Source of the DNA: Pyrinomonadaceae bacterium
Lineage (GTDB): Bacteria; Acidobacteriota; Blastocatellia; Pyrinomonadales; Pyrinomonadaceae
Reading direction: 5' to 3'
Assembly (NCBI GenBank): GCA_021228405.1
Contig: JAJQRF010000004.1
Location: 186,001-250,000 of the forward strand
DNA: 64,000 nucleotides
The notes beneath the pieces are model-generated. The model did not search any database. It saw only the letters and a list, made by a program, of their open reading frames with translations, and had not been told where the DNA came from. Positions 1 through 8,727 of this stretch are shown here, in pieces. The position numbers and the translations under genes are program-made. The number at the start of each line of letters is the position of its first letter. Position 1 is the first letter of the stretch.

Positions 1-867
1 ATTAAGCGGGTCGTAACTGTCAACGACCTGATGATCGGTCGGCAAAAGAAGCTGAACGCCCGCCTCATCCGCCTGTTTGACGATTTCGAGTGCGGTCGGC
101 ATCATTTCGTCTTCGACGAGCGATTTGCCGACGGTCATCCCGTTCGCCTTGAAAAACGTATAAGCCATCGCGCCGCCGATCAATAATTTATCGACTTTGC
201 GTTCGATCAAAGATTTGATGACGGGAATCTTGTCGGAAACCTTTGCGCCGCCGAGGATCGCGACGAACGGACGTTCGGGATTATGTAATGCTTTGCCGAG
301 AAAATTCAATTCCTTTTCCATCAAAAGTCCCGCCACGGCAGGTTGGACAAATTTCGTGATTCCCGCCGTCGAAGCGTGTGCACGGTGTGCTGTTCCGAAC
401 GCATCGTTGACGTAAACATCGGCAAGCTCGCTCAATTGTCTGGAAAAGTCTTCGTCGTTCTTTTCCTCGCCTGCGTGAAGGCGCAGGTTTTCGAGTAAAA
501 CAACGTCGCCGTCGTTCAACGAAGCGACGATTTGTTTCACTTCTTCGCCGATACAGTCGGACGCGAATTTTACTTCTTTGCCGAGCTTTTCGGAAAGGTT
601 TTCGGCGACGATCTTTAAGGAATACTTCGATTCATCATACGGTAAACCCTTTTCTTCCGCCTTTTTCCTGTCTTTCAAAGGTCTGCCGAGATGCGAGGCA
701 AGGATGACTTTCGCGCCTTGTTCGACCGCGTATTCGACCGTCGGCAATGCGCCTTTTATGCGTGTGTCGTCCTCGATCACGCCGTTTTTGATCGGAACGT
801 TGAAATCGACGCGGATGAAAACTCTTTTGCCTTTAATGTCAATGTCTTTAATCGTTTGTTTGTTCAT
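1..867 (-). CDS. pgk: Phosphoglycerate kinase, C-terminal part outside window
   Basis: This cytoplasmic glycolytic enzyme transfers phosphate between 1,3-bisphosphoglycerate and ADP. The start ATG is at 867 and the frame stays open to base 1, giving 289 of the roughly 395 residues usual for the family. The N-terminal substrate loop RVDFNVP lies at about residues 19-25, followed by SHLGRP, the ENLR segment, and a [15 protein letters not shown] stretch typical of PGK. The C-terminal nucleotide-binding half begins with [14 protein letters not shown] and then runs off the window. It lies downstream of gap on the same strand with a lipoprotein gene between them. The identity is secure; only the 3' end is missing. 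Confidence 0.96.
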   Translation of the reverse strand, partial: MNKQTIKDIDIKGKRVFIRVDFNVPIKNGVIEDDTRIKGALPTVEYAVEQGAKVILASHLGRPLKDRKKAEEKGLPYDESKYSLKIVAENLSEKLGKEVKFASDCIGEEVKQIVASLNDGDVVLLENLRLHAGEEKNDEDFSRQLSELADVYVNDAFGTAHRAHASTAGITKFVQPAVAGLLMEKELNFLGKALHNPERPFVAILGGAKVSDKIPVIKSLIERKVDKLLIGGAMAYTFFKANGMTVGKSLVEDEMMPTALEIVKQADEAGVQLLLPTDHQVVDSYDPLN

Positions 868-956
868 ATATATAAAAAATAAGCATTGGAATAAGAGCGA
901 TTTTATCATTAAAATTCGCCAATATCCGAATGCTTACCGACAGATAATTTTTAGTT

Positions 957-1337
957 TTATTTCAAGCCCGATTGCGATTTCGACAACATTTTATCGTTTT
1001 GAAAGACCGCGAAAACGAATTGGAAATTGTCGCCCGACCATTTATATGAAACCGTTTTGTAGTTTCCGATCTCCGAACTGCTCATTTCCTCGCCTTCACT
1101 GCCCATCACCGCAACCGCTTGTTTGTATGACATTCCGTTTTTCAATTGATTGTATTTGTCCATTGAAATTCCCGCGTTTTCTTTTGCCGCAGGGGTTGCG
1201 GACGGGTTCGTTCCGTTCGGTGTCGAGCTCGGCGCAGTCGTATCCTGAGATTTTTTCAATTCGTCTAATTTCGGACACGAACATCCCAAAACGACAAGCA
1301 CCACAACAATCAAACCTAAGTTGAATTTATTCTTCAT
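957..1337 (-). CDS. Small lipoprotein with DUF3862/SmpA-like domain
   Basis: A 126-residue envelope protein. The N-terminus has a hydrophobic segment ending in a lipobox (VVLGC, Cys at about residue 19), so it is predicted to be lipid-anchored. A Thr/Ser/Pro/Ala-rich linker follows. The C-terminal half (about residues 58-120) has the pattern YNQLKNGMSYKQAVAVMG with a later YKW strand, which resembles DUF3862/SmpA-OmlA domains related to the beta-lactamase-inhibitor fold. ATG at 1337 is preceded by a GGAGAG ribosome site. It sits between gap and pgk, but a terminator separates it from gap. The function is unknown; the family assignment rests on pattern only. Confidence 0.8.
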   Translation of the reverse strand: MKNKFNLGLIVVVLVVLGCSCPKLDELKKSQDTTAPSSTPNGTNPSATPAAKENAGISMDKYNQLKNGMSYKQAVAVMGSEGEEMSSSEIGNYKTVSYKWSGDNFQFVFAVFQNDKMLSKSQSGLK

Positions 1338-1415
1338 TTTCTCTCCGGCAGAATTATTTTTGTTTGAACATTACAATAAGATAGGTTTTCGTGTCAAAAA
1401 TTTCATCGCAAAAAA

Positions 1416-1445
1416 GAAAAACCGCCGATTTTTCAGCGGTTTTTC
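1416..1445 (-). terminator. Rho-independent terminator after gap
   Basis: A perfect 10-bp stem (GAAAAACCGC at 1416-1425 against 1436-1445) with a 10-nt loop. On the minus strand it is followed by a U-run from bases 1415-1411. It lies 27 bases past the gap stop codon and so separates gap from the lipoprotein gene. Confidence 0.85.
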
Positions 1446-1471
1446 TCATAACTGTCAGTTGTCAGATAAAA

Positions 1472-2479
1472 TTACAAACCCTTTTCGGCAATGAATTTGA
1501 CCAGATCGCGCACACGGCACGAATAGCCCCATTCGTTGTCATACCACGAAAGAATTTTGATGCAGGTTCCGTCGATGACCTTCGTATTTTCCGCATCAAC
1601 GATCGAAGAATTGGAGTTTCCGCGAAAATCTATCGAAACGAGCGGTTCTTCCGAAACGGCAAGAATTCCCTTCATCGCACCGTCTGCCGCTTCCTTCAAC
1701 ACGGCGTTGACTTCTTCGACCGAAGTCGATTTTTCGACGTTCATCGTGACATCGACGAGCGAAACGTTCGGTGTCGGCACGCGCACCGAAATGCCGTCAA
1801 ACTTCCCTTTCAGATCGGGAATGACGAGCGCAACGGCTTTTGCCGCGCCGGTCGAAGTCGGGATCATCGAAAGTGCCGCCGCACGCGCACGGCGCAAATC
1901 CTTATGCGGTAAATCCAAAAGCTGTTGGTCGTTCGTGTAGCTGTGAATCGTATTCATCAAAGCGTTTTTGATGCCGAATTTTTCGTGAATCACTTTCGCA
2001 ACGGGTGCCAGACAGTTTGTCGTGCACGAAGCGTTTGAAATGATCTTGTGCGCCGCCGCATCATACATTTCATCGTTGACACCCAAAACGATCGTCACGT
2101 CTTCGCCTTTTGCAGGTGCGGAAATAATGACTTTTTTAACCGAACCGCGCAGATGCTTGCCTGCGTCTTCGGCTTTCGTAAAACGTCCGGTCGATTCGAT
2201 GACGATCTCCGCACCGACCGATTCCCAATCGATCGCCGAAGGGTCTTTTTCGCTGAAAACCTTAAAACTGTCGTTATCGACCTTGATCGTATCGCCGTCC
2301 GCAGAAATATCATTATGCAGATTGCCCATGATCGAATCGTATTTCAAAAGATGTGCGAGCGTTTTTGTGTCCGTTAAATCGTTGACGGCGACGAAATCAA
2401 TATCCGCGTCGCCGAGGCAGGTTCTCAAAACATTTCTGCCGATGCGTCCGAAACCGTTAATACCTACTTTAATTCCCAT
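1472..2479 (-). CDS. gap: Glyceraldehyde-3-phosphate dehydrogenase, type I
   Basis: This enzyme oxidises glyceraldehyde-3-phosphate to 1,3-bisphosphoglycerate with NAD. At 335 residues it has the normal family length. The Rossmann motif INGFGRIGR lies at about residues 7-15. An Asp follows at the end of the second strand (AVNDLTD), which favours NAD over NADP. The catalytic motif SCTTNC gives Cys152, and the partner His179 is in the [10 protein letters not shown] segment. The ATG at 2479 has a GGAGG site about 12 bases upstream. It is divergent from the TolC-like gene and ends in a strong terminator. Product and start are well supported. Confidence 0.97.
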   Translation of the reverse strand: MGIKVGINGFGRIGRNVLRTCLGDADIDFVAVNDLTDTKTLAHLLKYDSIMGNLHNDISADGDTIKVDNDSFKVFSEKDPSAIDWESVGAEIVIESTGRFTKAEDAGKHLRGSVKKVIISAPAKGEDVTIVLGVNDEMYDAAAHKIISNASCTTNCLAPVAKVIHEKFGIKNALMNTIHSYTNDQQLLDLPHKDLRRARAAALSMIPTSTGAAKAVALVIPDLKGKFDGISVRVPTPNVSLVDVTMNVEKSTSVEEVNAVLKEAADGAMKGILAVSEEPLVSIDFRGNSNSSIVDAENTKVIDGTCIKILSWYDNEWGYSCRVRDLVKFIAEKGL

Positions 2480-2595
2480 TTTATTAAATTCCTCCAGAAA
2501 GACATTATATTAAAACACTGAATATGTTATTTATTTTCACAAACTTTCAGGTGAAAAACAATTGCGATTTTCAATAAATTATGAGTTTCTCAGGT

Positions 2596-2626
2596 TTGAC
2601 AAAATGTTGAAACAATCACAAATTAA
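2596..2626 (+). promoter_or_regulatory. Possible promoter for the TolC-like gene
   Basis: A perfect TTGACA at 2596-2601 is followed about 18-19 bases later by a weak AT-rich -10 (AAATTA, near 2620-2625). It lies in the divergent region between gap and the exporter gene. The -10 is poor, so this is tentative. Confidence 0.35.
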
Positions 2627-2696
2627 ATGACGTAAAACGGTTTTGAGTTTTTACCCGATAACTAGTCAAGCAATTAAAACTCGGAGCAATCATATA

Positions 2697-4430
2697 ATGA
2701 AAATTTCGCGCTACTTTTTTTTAAATATATCTCTTTTTGCGTTTTTATTCGGTGCTTCACTACAGGAAGTTTCTGCCCAAACTCCGCAAATCGCAAAAAA
2801 TATTTCCGAATCCAAAGAAGTATCGGAAGAACCCGAAAAGAAATCGTCCGTGTCGTCCAAAGCCGATACCGGCTTGGTTTCCGAAAGACTATTGAACCGT
2901 GTCGGGATTCAAACCGATCAAACCATTTCCATAACTTTAAATGACGCGATCAAAAAAGCTCTAGAAAACAATAACGATATTGAAATAGCCAAAAACGATG
3001 TCAGAATTGCCGAATCTACCTTGCGTTCACTGCTCGGTGTTTATGATCTGACCTTTACTTATTCGCCGACCTATTCCAGACAATCGACGACCGGCGCGGC
3101 GGATTCGTCAATCACAAACCGCACGGCTACCAACTCTTTTACAAATGACATCGGCATCGGCAGTCCGATAAAATTCGGCGGCGGAAATTATTCTACTTTT
3201 TTCAATACCCGCCGCACGAGCGGAAATCTGACCTTTAATTTTTTGCCGAACCCGACAACGGGCGAAGTTATTACCATTCCCATTCTGACAACTCAATATA
3301 CGGCTAACTTAGGCGTGAATTTTACACAGCCGATTCTTAGAAACCGCAACATCGATCAAACGCGGCGGCAGATAAAAATTCAACGGAAACGCATCAGCCA
3401 AACCGATGCCGATTTTCGCCGTCAAACCATTTTGACCATCTCGCAGGTGCAATCCGCTTACTGGGATTTGGTTTTTGCTCTGCGCGATCAGCAAAACAAG
3501 GTAGCGAATTTAAATCTTGCGAAAGAAAATCTAAGACAGGTCGATGCCAGAATCGAAGCGGGCGCGGCGGCTCCGCTCGAACGTGCGGAAGTTGCAACCG
3601 AACTGGCAAATCGTGAATCCGACGTTCTGGTTGCGTCACAGCAGGTTACGATCAACGAAAATCGTTTGAAACAATTGATTATTAAAGACCAGACGAATCC
3701 CGAATGGCAAAATCAATTGATGCCGACCGACAAACCCGTTTTCAGCAACGACGACATCAATCTGGATTTGGCTTTAAAGGACGCGATCGAAAACCGTCCC
3801 GAATTGTCGCGGTTAAAACTGGAAAAGGAAGTGAACAAGATCGACATCAGCTTTTTCAAAAATCAGGCACTTCCGCAAGTCGATTTCGTTTCGAGTTTTT
3901 CCCTGCAAAGCCTCTCCAATTCGAGAAATGCCGATTCGTTTCCGCCGTATTTTACCGGCGGCTATGGTCAAGCCGTTCAAAATTTATTTCGCTCGGACGC
4001 GCCTAATTATTCTGTCGGACTGACGATCTCGTTTCCTTTGAGAAACAAAACCGCCAAAGCTGATTTAGCGACCGCCAGAATCGAGTCGGAACGAATCGAA
4101 GCGCAAACCAGATCGCAGGAACAGACGATCGTCGTCGAAGTGCGCAATGCGGTGCAAGCCGTCGAAACGGCAAAGCAAAGAGTTTTCTCGGCACGTCGGG
4201 CGCGTGAAAATGCCGAGATTCAGTTGGAAGGCGAAAGACAATTGCTGGCGGCAGGACGTTCGACGACATTTCTCCTTTTTCAGCGCGAAAATGCTTTGAC
4301 GACGGCGAGAAATTCCGAGATCAGAGCCGAAACGGATTTGAACAAGGCATATTCTGATTTACAACGCGCAACCTCGACGACATTTCGTGCCAACGGCATC
4401 GAAATCGAATCGCCGATGGAAGATAAGTAA
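2697..4430 (+). CDS. TolC-family outer membrane efflux protein
   Basis: A 577-residue outer-membrane channel protein of the OEP/TolC type, which normally joins an inner-membrane pump and a periplasmic adaptor to export drugs or other substrates. The chosen ATG (2697) has GGAG ten bases upstream and opens directly into a signal peptide ending near VSAQ; a longer upstream frame would bury that peptide. The mature part has two similar OEP halves, seen as the repeated helical patterns LNDAIKKALENNNDIEIAKNDV and LALKDAIENRPELSRLKLEK, with long coiled-coil regions. No adaptor or pump gene is adjacent, so the partner is unknown. A terminator closes the gene. Confidence 0.9.
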   Translation: MKISRYFFLNISLFAFLFGASLQEVSAQTPQIAKNISESKEVSEEPEKKSSVSSKADTGLVSERLLNRVGIQTDQTISITLNDAIKKALENNNDIEIAKNDVRIAESTLRSLLGVYDLTFTYSPTYSRQSTTGAADSSITNRTATNSFTNDIGIGSPIKFGGGNYSTFFNTRRTSGNLTFNFLPNPTTGEVITIPILTTQYTANLGVNFTQPILRNRNIDQTRRQIKIQRKRISQTDADFRRQTILTISQVQSAYWDLVFALRDQQNKVANLNLAKENLRQVDARIEAGAAAPLERAEVATELANRESDVLVASQQVTINENRLKQLIIKDQTNPEWQNQLMPTDKPVFSNDDINLDLALKDAIENRPELSRLKLEKEVNKIDISFFKNQALPQVDFVSSFSLQSLSNSRNADSFPPYFTGGYGQAVQNLFRSDAPNYSVGLTISFPLRNKTAKADLATARIESERIEAQTRSQEQTIVVEVRNAVQAVETAKQRVFSARRARENAEIQLEGERQLLAAGRSTTFLLFQRENALTTARNSEIRAETDLNKAYSDLQRATSTTFRANGIEIESPMEDK

Positions 4431-4470
4431 TTTTTTTACAGAACTTAGAGCATTAAAAATGAAGTTTCAT

Positions 4471-4494
4471 AAAGAGTCGGCACGCCGACTCTTT
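4471..4494 (+). terminator. Terminator hairpin after the TolC-like gene
   Basis: A 24-base near-perfect palindrome with arms AAAGAGTCGGC and GCCGACTCTTT (4471-4481 and 4484-4494), followed by a T-rich stretch. It lies 40 bases past the exporter stop. It also lies inside the longest open frame of the next gene, which argues that that gene starts further downstream. Confidence 0.75.
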
Positions 4495-4527
4495 ATGTTT
4501 TACGTGAAGTTTGCGACAATCGATTTC

Positions 4528-5286
4528 GTGAAAATTTCCGCCGTCATCATCGCTTTTAACGAGGAAGATAAAATCGCCGCCGCCGTCAGATCGGTTTCCT
4601 GGGCAGACGAAGTTTTATTGATCGATTCGGAAAGCACCGACCGAACCCGCGAGATCGCCAAGGATTTCGGCGCGCGGGTGCTCGTTCAAAAATGGCTCGG
4701 ATTTTCAAAACAAAAACAATTTGCCGCCGACAATGCGAAATATGACTGGATTTTCAGCCTCGACGCAGATGAAACGGTGTCGGCTGAATTGCGCCACGAG
4801 ATCGACGATCTGCGAACGGCTTCCGAAGTTGCCGACGGTTATAAAATTCCGCGCCTTTCGATCTATATGAACCGCCCGATTCGTCACGGCGGTTGGTATC
4901 CCGATTGGCAATTGCGATTTTTCAACCGCACAAAAGGCAAATGGAAGGACGTTTTGATCCATGAATCGGTCGAAATGCTTGAACCGGCGAGAATTGGCAA
5001 AATGAAAGGCGATATTCTCCATTACAGCGTCGAAAACGCTCTGCATCATCATAAAATGATCGGCGAACGCTACGCGCCGCTCGCCGCCGAACAGATGTTT
5101 GCGAAAGGCAGACGCACTTCACCGCTCAAGATCGCTTTTTCGGCTTGGGGTGCATTTCTTCAGACCTATTTTCTAAAAGCCGGGTTTCTCGACGGCTTTC
5201 CCGGTTTCTGCATCGCTTATTTTGCGGCTCACCACGCTTTTTTGAAACATCTTCTGCTTTACGAAATTCAAAAAAAGAAGTCTTGA
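4528..5286 (+). CDS. Glycosyltransferase family 2 (WaaE/KdtX-like)
   Basis: An inverting GT-A glycosyltransferase of about 252 residues that probably adds a sugar to a lipid-linked acceptor in the envelope. The family N-terminus KISAVIIAFNEEDKI follows the GTG at 4528. Then come LLIDSESTDRT, the metal-binding LDADE motif and RHGGWYPDWQLRFF, which matches LPS core glucosyltransferases of the WaaE/KdtX group. The frame is open further upstream (ATG at 4495 and 4459), but those starts lie in or before the exporter terminator, so GTG 4528 is preferred. No clear ribosome site is seen, and the exact start is uncertain. The acceptor is unknown. Confidence 0.85.
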   Translation: MKISAVIIAFNEEDKIAAAVRSVSWADEVLLIDSESTDRTREIAKDFGARVLVQKWLGFSKQKQFAADNAKYDWIFSLDADETVSAELRHEIDDLRTASEVADGYKIPRLSIYMNRPIRHGGWYPDWQLRFFNRTKGKWKDVLIHESVEMLEPARIGKMKGDILHYSVENALHHHKMIGERYAPLAAEQMFAKGRRTSPLKIAFSAWGAFLQTYFLKAGFLDGFPGFCIAYFAAHHAFLKHLLLYEIQKKKS

Positions 5287-5411
5287 TTTCATCAATAAAA
5301 TATTATATTCCGCCGATTACAACCTAATAAATTATCGATACATCAAACCTTTCGTTAAAGCCTTTTTTCCGCTATTCTATATTACAAATAGGATTGCCCC
5401 TGAATAATTTT

Positions 5412-6047
5412 ATGAAACAAATTTCCATTATATTTTCAATCGCTTTTTTGCTGACGACCGCTGTTTTCGCGCAAAAGGGCGTTGATTCGCAAACTCAGAA
5501 GATCAAGGAAGAAGGCAACAAATCGACTTCACGAAGCAACGATGTGACACGTTCGTTCGATTGGGGCAAAGGCAAAACGAAAGTGCGCGAAATGTTGGCA
5601 AATCCTTACAAGATCAATTCCCGGCGCGATGTTTTGGTCGAAAATATCCTTTTCACGCTCAGGGAAAAGAAAATTCTCGTTGACGAAGCCGCTTCGAGAG
5701 TCAAAGACGGTTTCATCATCACCCAGCCGTTCGTTTTCGCAAAAGGTGCCGTTATTACGCAGAACGAACTCAATCGTTACGCCGTTATCCAAGACCCCGG
5801 AACGGTCTGGACGCGCGGTCAGTTTACTTTAACGATCGAAGTTCAGCCGATTGACGGGATTCAAAATAATATAAATGTGACCGCAAAGGTCGAAGGCAGA
5901 GCCGGAAACGGACTGGTCGCCGAATGGACGACCTTGCAAAGTTCGGGCGCGGCGGAAGACGAATTTTTATCAAAACTGGTCGAACTGGTTACGGGAAATT
6001 CGCCCGATGCTCCGCAGGATGTCGAGCAACCGTTGAATAAAAAATGA
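5412..6047 (+). CDS. Secreted protein of unknown function
   Basis: A 211-residue protein with an N-terminal signal peptide (MKQISIIFSIAFLLTTAVFA), so it is predicted to be periplasmic or outer-membrane associated. The mature part has a charged N-terminus, then alternating hydrophobic strands (VLVENILFTLREKKILVDEA, TVWTRGQFTLTIEVQPI), suggesting a small alpha/beta domain. I do not recognise the family. An upstream TTG in frame (5394) would only add residues before the signal peptide, so ATG 5412 is preferred. Its stop overlaps the next start (ATGA), making a translationally coupled set with the two secreted proteins that follow. Confidence 0.75.
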   Translation: MKQISIIFSIAFLLTTAVFAQKGVDSQTQKIKEEGNKSTSRSNDVTRSFDWGKGKTKVREMLANPYKINSRRDVLVENILFTLREKKILVDEAASRVKDGFIITQPFVFAKGAVITQNELNRYAVIQDPGTVWTRGQFTLTIEVQPIDGIQNNINVTAKVEGRAGNGLVAEWTTLQSSGAAEDEFLSKLVELVTGNSPDAPQDVEQPLNKK

Positions 6048-6583
6048 TCGATAGCATTTTCAAATTTCTTTTATTTGTAGGCATTTTCAGCTTTGCGTCC
6101 GTGCTGTGTGTTGCCCAAACACCGGGCAATCGGGATGAACAGAAAGAAGATTTGCCGAAAAACATCAAGGAATCATTAATAAAAAGCCGCATCGAACAGG
6201 AGAAGAAAGACCACGAAGAACTTTTGCAAAAAGCTGAAGAAGCCACGAAATTGAGCGCGGAGCTTCAGGAGGCTTATGAGAAAAACAAAACTTTATCGGC
6301 TGAAGACAAAAAGAAACTGGAAAGGCTGGAAAAACTTCTGAAAAAGATTCGCAAAGACCTCGGCGGCGGTGACGATAACGACGACTCCAAAGATAATTCG
6401 GATAATTCGACCGAAACTGAGAAACCTTCAAATGTTGTGACCGCTTTAAGTAAACTGCGTTCGACTTCGGTCGGTCTTTTCGACGAATTAAAGAAAACTT
6501 CCCGTTTCAGCATTTCGGTCGTTGCTATTCAGAGTTCCAATGCGATCTTGAAAGTCATTCGCTTTTTGCGTTTCAATAATTAA
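6044..6583 (+). CDS. Secreted coiled-coil protein, unknown function
   Basis: A 179-residue protein starting in the ATGA overlap with the preceding gene. It has a signal peptide (residues 1-25, ending near CVAQ). Next is a highly charged helix (about residues 45-110) rich in Glu, Lys and Leu that should form a coiled coil. An acidic GGGDDNDDSKD linker and a C-terminal hydrophobic/basic segment follow. No known domain was recognised. The coupling with its neighbours suggests one envelope complex or export set together with the VWFA protein 15 bases downstream. Confidence 0.75.
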   Translation: MIDSIFKFLLFVGIFSFASVLCVAQTPGNRDEQKEDLPKNIKESLIKSRIEQEKKDHEELLQKAEEATKLSAELQEAYEKNKTLSAEDKKKLERLEKLLKKIRKDLGGGDDNDDSKDNSDNSTETEKPSNVVTALSKLRSTSVGLFDELKKTSRFSISVVAIQSSNAILKVIRFLRFNN

Positions 6584-6598
6584 ATTTTCGATCTGCCT

Positions 6599-7489
6599 AT
6601 GAAAAATCTTTCGTTTTTCATTCTTTTTCTCTCATTTTTATTCACGATTCCCGTTTCGGCGCAGGACGACGATGTGATTAGCGTCGATTCGTCGCTCGTG
6701 ATTCTGAATGCGAGTATCAATGACGCGAAAGGAAATGCCGTGACTAATCTCAGGCAAAATCAATTCAAGGTTTTTGAAGACGGCGTAGAACAACAGATCA
6801 GCCTTTTCGAGTCGACCGAATCGCCTTTTGCCGCCGTGATCTTGCTCGACACGTCGGGAAGTATGGAATCGCGCATCAGCCTTGCGCGTTCGGCGGCGAT
6901 CACGTTTCTCGACGGACTGGACGCGGAAGATGTCGCGGCGATCTATAATTTCGATTCAAAAGTGACGCTCGTGCAGGATTTTTCAAATTCGCGGGACATT
7001 AGCGATAAAGTTTATGATTTGAAGGCTTACGGCTGGACGGTTCTGAACGATGCGGTTTTCAAAGCCGCCGACGAGCTTTCAAAACGTCCCGAAAAACGCC
7101 GTGCGATCATCGTCATTTCGGACGGTGCAGACACGAAAAGCGGAAGATCAGCCGAGAAAGCCTTAAAAGCCGCACTCGCCGCCGACGTGACGATTTACAC
7201 GGTCGATATGTCGGCGATCGACACGGGCGGCAAGGAAAGAATTCAAAATCAAGGCGTTTTGAAGAATTTCGCCGAAAAAACCGGCGGATTCTTTATTGCC
7301 ACGCCCGGCGGACAAGCGATGCGCGATGCCTTCAAACAAATCGCTTCCGAACTCGGCACCCAATACACCATCGGCTATCAGCCCGCAAACATCAAAAAAG
7401 ACGGCAAATGGCGCGCGCTCGAACTCAGAGTCCAACGCCCGAATCTGACGATCCGCACACGCAAAGGCTATAACGCACCGAAAAAATAG
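6599..7489 (+). CDS. VWFA-related acidobacterial-domain protein
   Basis: A 296-residue secreted protein with a von Willebrand factor A domain of the type expanded in Acidobacteria. The signal peptide ends near PVSAQ. The stretch VDSSLVILNASINDAKGN with FKVFEDGVEQQISLF is the characteristic region before the VWA domain. The metal-site motif DTSGS is at residues 84-88, and the later VISDGADTKSG loop supplies further MIDAS contacts. The C-terminus YTIGYQPANIKKDGKWR is typical of the family. Such proteins probably bind protein partners through a divalent metal; the partner is unknown. It is the third gene of a likely operon. A long inverted repeat begins at its stop codon. Confidence 0.88.
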   Translation: MKNLSFFILFLSFLFTIPVSAQDDDVISVDSSLVILNASINDAKGNAVTNLRQNQFKVFEDGVEQQISLFESTESPFAAVILLDTSGSMESRISLARSAAITFLDGLDAEDVAAIYNFDSKVTLVQDFSNSRDISDKVYDLKAYGWTVLNDAVFKAADELSKRPEKRRAIIVISDGADTKSGRSAEKALKAALAADVTIYTVDMSAIDTGGKERIQNQGVLKNFAEKTGGFFIATPGGQAMRDAFKQIASELGTQYTIGYQPANIKKDGKWRALELRVQRPNLTIRTRKGYNAPKK

Positions 7490-7549
7490 TTGATAGTGGA
7501 TAGTTGATAACGAAAAGTTTTTCACCATCAACTATCCACTATCAACTAT
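7486..7549. repeat. Heptad-repeat inverted repeat between VWFA gene and ddl
   Basis: A perfect 23-bp inverted repeat (7486-7508 against 7527-7549) with an 18-nt loop. Each arm is built from degenerate 7-bp units (GTTGATA, GTGGATA, GTTGATA). It overlaps the VWFA stop codon and ends 10 bases before the ddl stop. It probably serves as a bidirectional 3' end for the convergent genes. The same 7-bp style recurs elsewhere in the window. Confidence 0.85.
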
Positions 7550-7559
7550 CCGTTATCCA

Positions 7560-8693
7560 CTATTTTGTCGTCAAATTACGCGACTTGTCTTTGTGTCTTT
7601 CAATTGCGTAATTTATCAATTCATCAATGATTCCGGTAAATTTTTTGCCCGTTCCAGCCCACATTTTGGGAAAACCCGAAGCGTCGGTCAAACCCGGCAT
7701 CGTGTTGATTTCATTGACCAAAAGCGAACCCGTTTTGTTCAAAAGAAAGAAATCGACCCGCGCCAGTCCCGAACCGTCAACAGCTTTGAAAGCCGTGACC
7801 GCCATTTGCTGAATCTTCTTGCTCAATTCTTCCGAAACCGCCGCCGGCACGACGAAATCGTTGTTTCCCGTTCCCGCATATTTTTCGGTGTAATCGAGAA
7901 AGGCTTTGTCGGCTGAATGGATGATATATTCGCCCGGCAAGCTCGCTTGCGGTTCGTCGTTTCCGATCACGGCACATTCGATCTCGCGCATATCGAGGGC
8001 TTCTTCGACAATAATTTTGCGGTCGTAATTGGCGGCGAGCGAAATGGCTTCGCGTAACGATTCGGCATCGGTCGCTCTTGAAATACCGACCGATGAACCA
8101 AGATTGGCAGGTTTAACGAAACACGGATAACCGAGTTTCGATTCGATCTGGCGAATCACGATCTCGTTGCCGCGTTCCCATTCGCTCCGCAAAAACCAGA
8201 CGTATTTGCAGATCGGCAAATCGGCATCGCGGAAAAGCGTTTTCATCACGACTTTATCCATTCCGCACGACGAAGCCAAAACGCCGCATCCGACATACGG
8301 AATGTCGCACATCTCGAAAAGCCCCTGAATCGTGCCGTCTTCGCCGTATGTTCCGTGCAGAACGGGAAAGATCACGTCGAGCTTCAAAACTCTGTCCTCG
8401 CCTTCGTTCGGGTCGAGTTTGGTCAAGCCTTTATACTTCGTGTCGCCGAGAAATCCGACCGCGTTGCGCGGAAAACTGCCGACTGAATTTATCAATAACT
8501 GTTGTGTTTCGGTTGGAAACATTCCGAGCGATTCAACCGGATTGAGCCAGTTTCCTTCCTTCGTGATGGCAATGGGAAAGACATCGTATTTTTCTTTGTC
8601 AATTTGTTCGATGACCGTTTTTGCCGAACGAATCGAGATTTCGTGTTCGCCCGAACGACCGCCGTAAACCACGCCGACTTTGATTTTTTCCAT
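7560..8693 (-). CDS. ddl: D-alanine--D-alanine ligase
   Basis: This cytoplasmic ATP-grasp enzyme makes the D-Ala-D-Ala dipeptide for peptidoglycan. At 377 residues it is the longer form of the family. The N-terminus KVGVVYGGRSGEHEISIRSA is diagnostic. FPVLHGTYGEDGTIQGL forms the D-Ala site, and the ATP-grasp core shows FVKPANLGSSVGISR and, near the C-terminus, RVDFFL and VNEINTMPGLT for the metal ligands. It lies 34 bases downstream of the arginase gene on the same strand, at the end of the long PTS/envelope gene series. Confidence 0.96.
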   Translation of the reverse strand: MEKIKVGVVYGGRSGEHEISIRSAKTVIEQIDKEKYDVFPIAITKEGNWLNPVESLGMFPTETQQLLINSVGSFPRNAVGFLGDTKYKGLTKLDPNEGEDRVLKLDVIFPVLHGTYGEDGTIQGLFEMCDIPYVGCGVLASSCGMDKVVMKTLFRDADLPICKYVWFLRSEWERGNEIVIRQIESKLGYPCFVKPANLGSSVGISRATDAESLREAISLAANYDRKIIVEEALDMREIECAVIGNDEPQASLPGEYIIHSADKAFLDYTEKYAGTGNNDFVVPAAVSEELSKKIQQMAVTAFKAVDGSGLARVDFFLLNKTGSLLVNEINTMPGLTDASGFPKMWAGTGKKFTGIIDELINYAIERHKDKSRNLTTK

Positions 8694-8727
8694 ATTTCGT
8701 AAAGTTTATATTTTTTTCGTAGATTTT

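Noticed and set aside
578-1324. Long plus-strand frame across pgk and the lipoprotein gene
   Set aside because: It is antisense to two well-supported genes and has no domain pattern.
2022-2513. Plus-strand frame antisense to gap
   Set aside because: It is a shadow of the gap gene, which is clearly real.
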